Shown piece after piece: positions 58,411 through 64,000 of a stretch of 64,000 nucleotides of DNA. The stretch's first letter is position 1. Each line of letters begins with the position of its first letter. Under the pieces are notes generated by a model. The model was not told the DNA's origin and did not search any database. It saw only the letters and a program-made list of their open reading frames with translations. The DNA lies in the NCBI RefSeq assembly GCF_902686445.1, contig NC_062232.1:69209440-69273439 (forward strand). Reading direction: 5' to 3'. The DNA comes from Sciurus carolinensis (Eukaryota; Chordata; Mammalia; Rodentia; Sciuridae). Both the position numbers and the translations under genes were made by a program.

Positions 58411-60440
58411 GTATAAAAATGGCAAGGAAATTAAAAACAATACAGTAGAAAATATCTGTTAATTACAAATGCAGTCAGCAATAAAAGAATGGGGAAAATA
58501 CATAAGACATATAGAAAACACATACCAAACTTGCAGATTTAAATTTATTACTTATCATTGATCACAATAAATATAAGTGAATCAAAGACTTTATAGATAT
58601 AGTTCTGTATCTTGCATAAAAAATCTATAGGCTGCCAACAAATGATGTACTTGAAATTGAAATACACAGATTGAATTAGAATGATGGAAAGTGACATGCC
58701 ACACAAAGAATGACTTAAAGAAAGCTGGGTTAGTTATATATATCAACAACAAACAACAAAATAGATGTGATGACAGTTACTACACACAAGGACATTTTAT
58801 AAATATTTATCAAGAATTTATGCCCATCAAAAATATATAACAATTATAAAAATATATACCCCTAATAAGAGTACACAAATATACATGAAATGAAACTGAC
58901 AGAAGTGAAGGAAAAAATAAATAACCAGAGACTTATATACCCTCTGTTAATAATGGGTAGTATGGCTGAGAAGTCATCAAAAAGGAACTAAAAGATTTGG
59001 ACAATATTATAAAGCATCTAAATATATAGGCATCTATATAAAATTCTACACAACAGCAGCTGGATACTTACTCTAGTTATCTGCACAAGCAAATTTCTCC
59101 AGGGTAGACCATATGCTAGGCCATCAAACAAGTCTCAGTTAGTTCAAAAGTATTAAAGTTTTACAGAGTATGTGCTCAACTATAATGAAATAAAAATATG
59201 AATCTATAACATGAGAAAACTTAAAAATATGTAGAAATTAAAATCATATCACTAAACAATCATGGTTCAAAGACGAGATCACAAGGGGAATTAGAAGTTA
59301 CTTTGATATGAATGAAAATGAAAACCTAGCATAACAAAACTTGAATGGAGATGAAAACCTAGGATAACAAAACTTGAACCACACAGCTTAAGAAGGATTT
59401 AGAAGGAAATATATAGCTGGAAAAGACTATAATAAAAATGAAGAAAGATTCTAGTCAAGAAGTTATCTATGCATGGCTAGATATTATAAAAAGAAGAGAA
59501 AACTCAAGTTGAGGGAAGGAAAATGAAAAAAAAATAGTTTAGTATAGTAGTAAATAAAAAGAAGGATCTAAAAATCACAGAATAAATCAAGGACATCAAA
59601 GCATAATTAGTTAAAAGCATGAACATTTCTGAAAATCCTGTATCTATATCAAAGAAGAAAAATGGAGAGAAGACTCAAAAGTCTAAAAGCAGAATAGAAC
59701 CAGGAACATTTCCCTCAATTTTACAGAAAAGAAAGTTTATAAGGGAATATTATGAGTAATTGCAAAAAATAAAATCAAGTAAATGAAATTTAAAAGTGCA
59801 TAGAAATATACAAAGTATCAAATTTACTCAAATAGACACAGAAAGCCTGAACAGAAACATAATAAATTATTAAATTAGTCATCCAAATATCTTTCCACAA
59901 AGAAAACCCAGGACCAATTATTTCACTGGTATAGCCTATCAAATGCTTAAAGAATTAATATCAATCCATTTTTATTTATATAACCATTATAAATTGAAAC
60001 GTGACCACACAAAAATTGGTACATGGATTTTCATAGCAACTTCATTCTAACATTCACAATTTGGAAATAAGTAAAATGTCTATAAACTGATGAATGGATA
60101 AACAAACTGTGATATTCCCATATAATAGAATATTCTTCAGTCATAAAATGAAGTACTGATACATGCTGTTCTATATGGATAAGCCTTGAAAACATGCTAA
60201 ATGAAAGAAATCATATATTATAAACCATGTATTTATGATTCTAATTACATGAAAAGTCCAGAATAGCCAAATTCACAAAGAAAGTAGATTTGTGTTTTCT
60301 AGGGATTGAGAGGAAAAATAAGAAAAGACTGATTATGCCTATGAGATTTCTTTTGGGCATGACAAAAATATTTTTTAATTAGATCATGGTAATTACCATA
60401 CAACTTCATGAAAATATTTAAAACTATTGATATTTAAATT

Positions 60441-61704
60441 TTAAGAGGTTAATTTTACAATGTATGAATACATCCCAATGAAAATATAAAATATAAGTTC
60501 CAAACATGGAATGGAATATGTATAACTATCTGAACTGAAAAATATTAGTAGTTGAAAAGACCTTAATAATACTTTTTGGACTCTCCATAGCCAATAGGAA
60601 ATATTTCCCATTCTTTACTTCTCCTAGTTCATATTTATCACTAATTAGTTTTTTCTCTATGAATTTGCCTATTTTGGAAAGTTCACATAAAACTTGTAAA
60701 ACAAGGGAAAGTTACTGATGTTGTACATATTAAATATAGGGAAACTTAAACCCACAGAGTTGAAGAAAGTATTCTATTAACAATCTAAATTACTAAAGGA
60801 GTATTGAATGCAGCTCACAGCACATATACCAAGTTTAAGATATATAATGTTACTATGCCAACTTCCTCCAGTTCCTGATTTTCCAGAGCAAATACTTTCT
60901 CTACTTCATCAGTGAAGAAGTTTTTTACTTTCCATAATGAGACAAAAATACATATTAGTCATAATTATGACTAATATGTATTTAGACTGATTAGAAAATT
61001 AATCAGTCACACCTCAACCTAGGAACATTAATGTATAATGAATAAATATCGCTACTCATCAAATACATGTTATTTGACGTCTTTCAAATAGCTCTGTTGA
61101 ACTAAGTTTTCATGTTGTAACTAGGCTCACCTGCCAGGTGTTTGCTGATCCTCACCAGTAATCTTGTTATACTTTGTACTTGAGTAGTATGAAATCTCAT
61201 CTTGGAAACTCTATCTGTATGTCTGAGGATACTCCTGCTAAGCACATAGCAATTCTCAGTGAAAAATCTAAGGTTTTACTCTAGTACGAAAGAAAGTGTG
61301 TGATTTTGATGTTCATAGGCATGCTGTTGGTTCACTTATTTACAATGAGGGGCCTTCTCTGTCTTCTTGGATAATTAAATTCTTATAAATGACAAAGTGT
61401 TCTTCCTTTTCTTCCACCTGTTGTTCTGTGGTCAAACTTTTCATAGCAAATTCTGCCTTTCTCTGTGATCCAATATTTAGCAAAATGCTTATTAGAAAGT
61501 ATATGGTTAGGTGTAGTGAATGTTAATGAATTAATAAATTAATGTATAGATTTAATTAATATGAAGAGCTATAGACATTTATATTAGTTATTTATTGAAT
61601 AACATTTTATCTTACATATGTAGATCTCCTTCAATGCAATCTGGAGATGATCTAATAAGTCAGAATATGAAATGTTTGTCCATGTCAGATGATTCTTTAA
61701 AATC
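60441..61704. other. interval between two L1 copies
   Basis: No gene recognised. Notable only for the palindrome at 60946-61008. Confidence 0.45.
60946..61008. repeat. perfect 38-bp palindrome followed by a second hairpin
   Basis: 60946-60983 is a perfect inverted repeat with 19-bp arms and no spacer (left arm AAATACATATTAGTCATAA). One base later, GACTGATTA (60985-60993) pairs with TAATCAGTC (61000-61008) around a 6-base loop. No known MITE consensus came to mind. Confidence 0.9.
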
Positions 61705-62205
61705 TTCTCAAAAAAATACCCAAAGGACTTAAAATCAGCATACTGTGGTAACACAGCCACATCAATGTTTATAGCAGCCCAATTCACAATAGTTAAATTG
61801 TGGAACCAACTTAGATGCCCTTCAATAGATGACTGGATAAAGAAACTGGTATATATACACAATGGACTATTATTCAGTCATAAAGAAGTCATAAATTGAT
61901 GGAGTTGGAGAACATCATACTAAGTAAATAAGTCAATCCCAGAAAACCAAAGGTCAAATGTTTTCACTGATAAGCGGATGATGATAGTTAATGGGGGGGG
62001 TAAGAGAAGAATGGAGGAACTTTGAATTGTGTAGATGGAAACAAGGGGGAGAGGAGGTGGGGTAAGGAAAGATAGTGGAATAAGACAGATGTCATTACAC
62101 TATGTACATGTATAATTACACAAATTGTGTGAATCTACATCATGTACAACCATATAAATGAAAAGTTGTACCCCATTTGTGTAAAATGAATCAAAAACAT
62201 TTTAA
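61705..62205 (+). mobile_element. L1 3' end (ORF2 tail region and 3' UTR)
   Basis: ATACCCAAAGGACTTAAAAT, GTTTATAGCAGCCCAATTCA, GATGACTGGATAAAGAAACT, ACACAATGGACTATTATTCA and GGTCAAATGTTTTCACTGAT are in the order of the end of L1. They lead into a G-rich 3' UTR (61995-62080) and a last part shared with the reverse copy at 37905. It is 5'-truncated, as usual for L1. The reverse open frame 61584-61862 is an artefact of it. Confidence 0.88.
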
Positions 62206-63783
62206 AAATGCATTAATCCACTGATGAGGTTAGATAACTCATGATTCTATCATTTCCTGAAACCTCACCTCTGGACCTTGCTTCATTGCAAACCATGTCT
62301 TTAAGTATATGAACTTTTGAGGGACACTCATATTCAAACCATAATAACTATAATTACCCTTGTAATTTTAATGTTGCAACAAGAATAATTTTAATACAAA
62401 AATAAAATATAATGAATAGCAAAAAAAAAAGGGTTTTATTATCTTCTGTCACCTATTTGTTTCTGTGTTAAATTTAAGCACCTACCTATCTGAACTTTAC
62501 TACTTGATTTTATACAACTAAGTTTTCCAACAAAGTCATTTAAATTGCTTTGCACATAAAACAGAATAAATAGAATTTTGTCTTAGGTGTTAGAAACTTG
62601 CTGTTTAAAGAAAACAATATTGAGTATAGAAAAGAAAATTATTTAAAGAGGGCAATGCTTTAAAAACATATTAAAGCCTACCATTATATTTATTAAAACA
62701 GTTATTCCAACAATTTCACATCAAGAAATTGATGGATTTCATACTAATTAGAGATAGTATCTGTACATATAATGATATTACCAAGAAAGAAGAATCAAGT
62801 CAATTTATTTTAACACATATAATTGAAATAAACAAAAACATGTTATATCTATTGCAATTTCAAGGTCATAGGAAAGTGTTATTTGGGGTGACATGTAGCA
62901 GAAAGCAATGTGGAGTGTGAGTTTATAAAGGCAGTGAAAAGGTTTTATTCATCTTTCCATGATCTGTGTTTAACACAGTGCCTATTCATACCAAATGTTT
63001 ATTTAATACATTCCATATATCAGGAGTGAACCATACAGTTATCCCTGCCATCTAACTGTGTGGTTCCTGGATGAAACAGAACATCAAGGAAAAAATAAAA
63101 AAAAAACTTCCAGAAACTAACAGATACTATTTTCTTTTTGGTTTTGCTAATGCCACACCAAATAAAGGATGCATTAAAACATATCCAACCAAGTTTTCAT
63201 CTTTCACCAAAGTATTTTTTATTGTACACTGTAAAGAGAACACTGTGTCTATATTTCAGTTTAGAGGGAAACTTACACAATAGCTTTTGTATAATTAAGT
63301 GTGCCTTAAATTATTCAGCAATAAAGATTTAAATAAAGAGCATATAATAAAATTTGCTTGCAAGTAGTTACAATGAGTGAAAATTTAACACTTTATAGAA
63401 ACATAGAATATTCCCTAGTTAATAAAATTATTGAAGTAACTATTTTCTTTTTTTTTATGATATCTCTCATCAAGGTCATATCCCAAGAACTGGTTAGTAT
63501 CTAAATGAAGCTTCATTTACAATCAATAACAAAGAGCAAAACACAGGACGAATCTGGTCCATTCTATCTGATGATATAATTTTACCAAGGATTATAGAAC
63601 AGTATCTATCTAAATAAAGCCAAAATAGCTCTAAAGCTTGTAAGAAAAACGTTTCATTTTTCTTATTGTTTTTTGTGTTTACGTAAACTGAATCAAATGT
63701 TTTCTTGCTTTTATATTCTTATAGATGAACTGTCTTACTTATGTGGCCATCTGTTTCTAGTAGATATGACATTACCATTTATT
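62206..63783. other. unannotated AT-rich DNA
   Basis: Overlapping open frames at 62729-62920, 63071-63283 and 63138-63332 have no motif. No repeat family recognised. Confidence 0.4.
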
Positions 63784-63872
63784 ATTAGTCAATAACCATA
63801 AGTAATTTACTTCAATTAATTTTGAAGCTATTAGTCAATAACCATAGGTAATTCACTTCAATTAATTTTCAC
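63784..63872 (+). repeat. 46-bp tandem duplication
   Basis: ATTAGTCAATAACCATAAGT... (63784) is repeated from 63830 as ATTAGTCAATAACCATAGGT.... The copies differ at only a few positions over about 42 bp. Origin by slippage or unequal exchange is inference. Confidence 0.9.
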
Positions 63873-64000
63873 TGTTTATGAAATGCTACATCAATTATTG
63901 CATTACTTATGTCTGACCTGACACTTTTGAATTGTCGAGTTGGTTAAAATCATTTGTGACCTAATAGGGAAGGTCCTAGCAATTGGAAGAACTGTTGCTT

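Larger units (their letters stand above)
56750..60440 (+). mobile_element. ancient L1 with large ORF2 deletion
   Basis: The order follows L1. 56800-57295 and 57431-57560 are ORF1-like (GTAATCTACACATCAATGGA, ATTCCATATCCATCAAAAAT, AATCCTTTCAGTCTGAAATG). 57560-57865 is the rest of the ORF1-side sequence. 58410-59500 is the start of ORF2 and the endonuclease region (CTCCAGGGTAGACCATATGC, AGATCACAAGGGGAATTAGA). 59640-59975 leads to the start of the reverse transcriptase (GAAAACCCAGGACCAATTAT). Then it jumps to the 3' region (60000-60440: AACTGATGAATGGATAAACA, CATATAATAGAATATTCTTC). Most of the RT domain is gone. All frames are heavily mutated. Confidence 0.8.

Overview
The window looks like gene-poor, AT-rich nuclear DNA from a rodent of the squirrel family (Sciuridae: squirrels, marmots, ground squirrels). 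The evidence is the retroposon set. I count fifteen clear copies of tRNA-derived ID-type SINEs and of the dimeric B1-dID type (a 7SL-like B1 half joined to an ID half). Several have perfect 13-15 bp target-site duplications. Around them are old mammal-wide repeats (MIR, L2, MER5/Tigger-type DNA transposons, MaLR LTRs, L1). I find no intact host protein-coding gene, no functional tRNA or rRNA gene and no CRISPR array. Nearly all short open frames are chance frames or lie inside repeats.

Layout. 1-15,000: mostly unrecognised AT-rich DNA with a reverse-strand MaLR LTR (1538-1966), MIR copies, SINEs, a (TG)n tract and an isolated G-rich block (13858-13886). 15,400-18,110: three solo LTRs of one ERV family in the same orientation, with 4-bp target duplications. 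18,700-41,100: SINEs, MIR/L2 relics, an MST-type LTR (19.6 kb), a MER2-type Tigger relic (26.3 kb), decayed MLT1-type LTRs (28.5, 29.5, 33.2 kb), an L1 3' end (37.9 kb) and simple repeats. 41,140-42,977: a reverse-strand L1 piece that keeps its 5' UTR and the start of ORF1 but has lost everything downstream.

46,300-49,702: the most structured object is a 3.4-kb class II (betaretrovirus-like) endogenous retrovirus with both LTRs, a perfect 6-bp target duplication (AAAATG), a candidate primer-binding site, a repeated leader carrying several splice-donor-like motifs, a gag remnant, an env remnant, and a polypurine tract abutting the 3' LTR. Protease and polymerase are missing: gag runs directly into env near 48,288. 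It is defective, and the two LTRs differ at roughly 10 percent of positions by eye.

55,082-55,534 is a clean solo LTR of gammaretroviral (ERV1) type with a GTAG duplication. 56,750-60,440 is an ancient forward L1, internally deleted, that was later hit by a SINE and a MaLR LTR, giving a nested stratigraphy. 60,946-61,008 holds a perfect 38-bp palindrome followed by a second hairpin. 61,705-62,205 is a younger L1 3' end. Two short stretches (22,527 and about 30,765-31,020) look coding but could not be identified. I saw no new multi-gene system. The best leads are the pol-less ERV, its repeated leader, the same-family LTR cluster and the two exon-like fragments.
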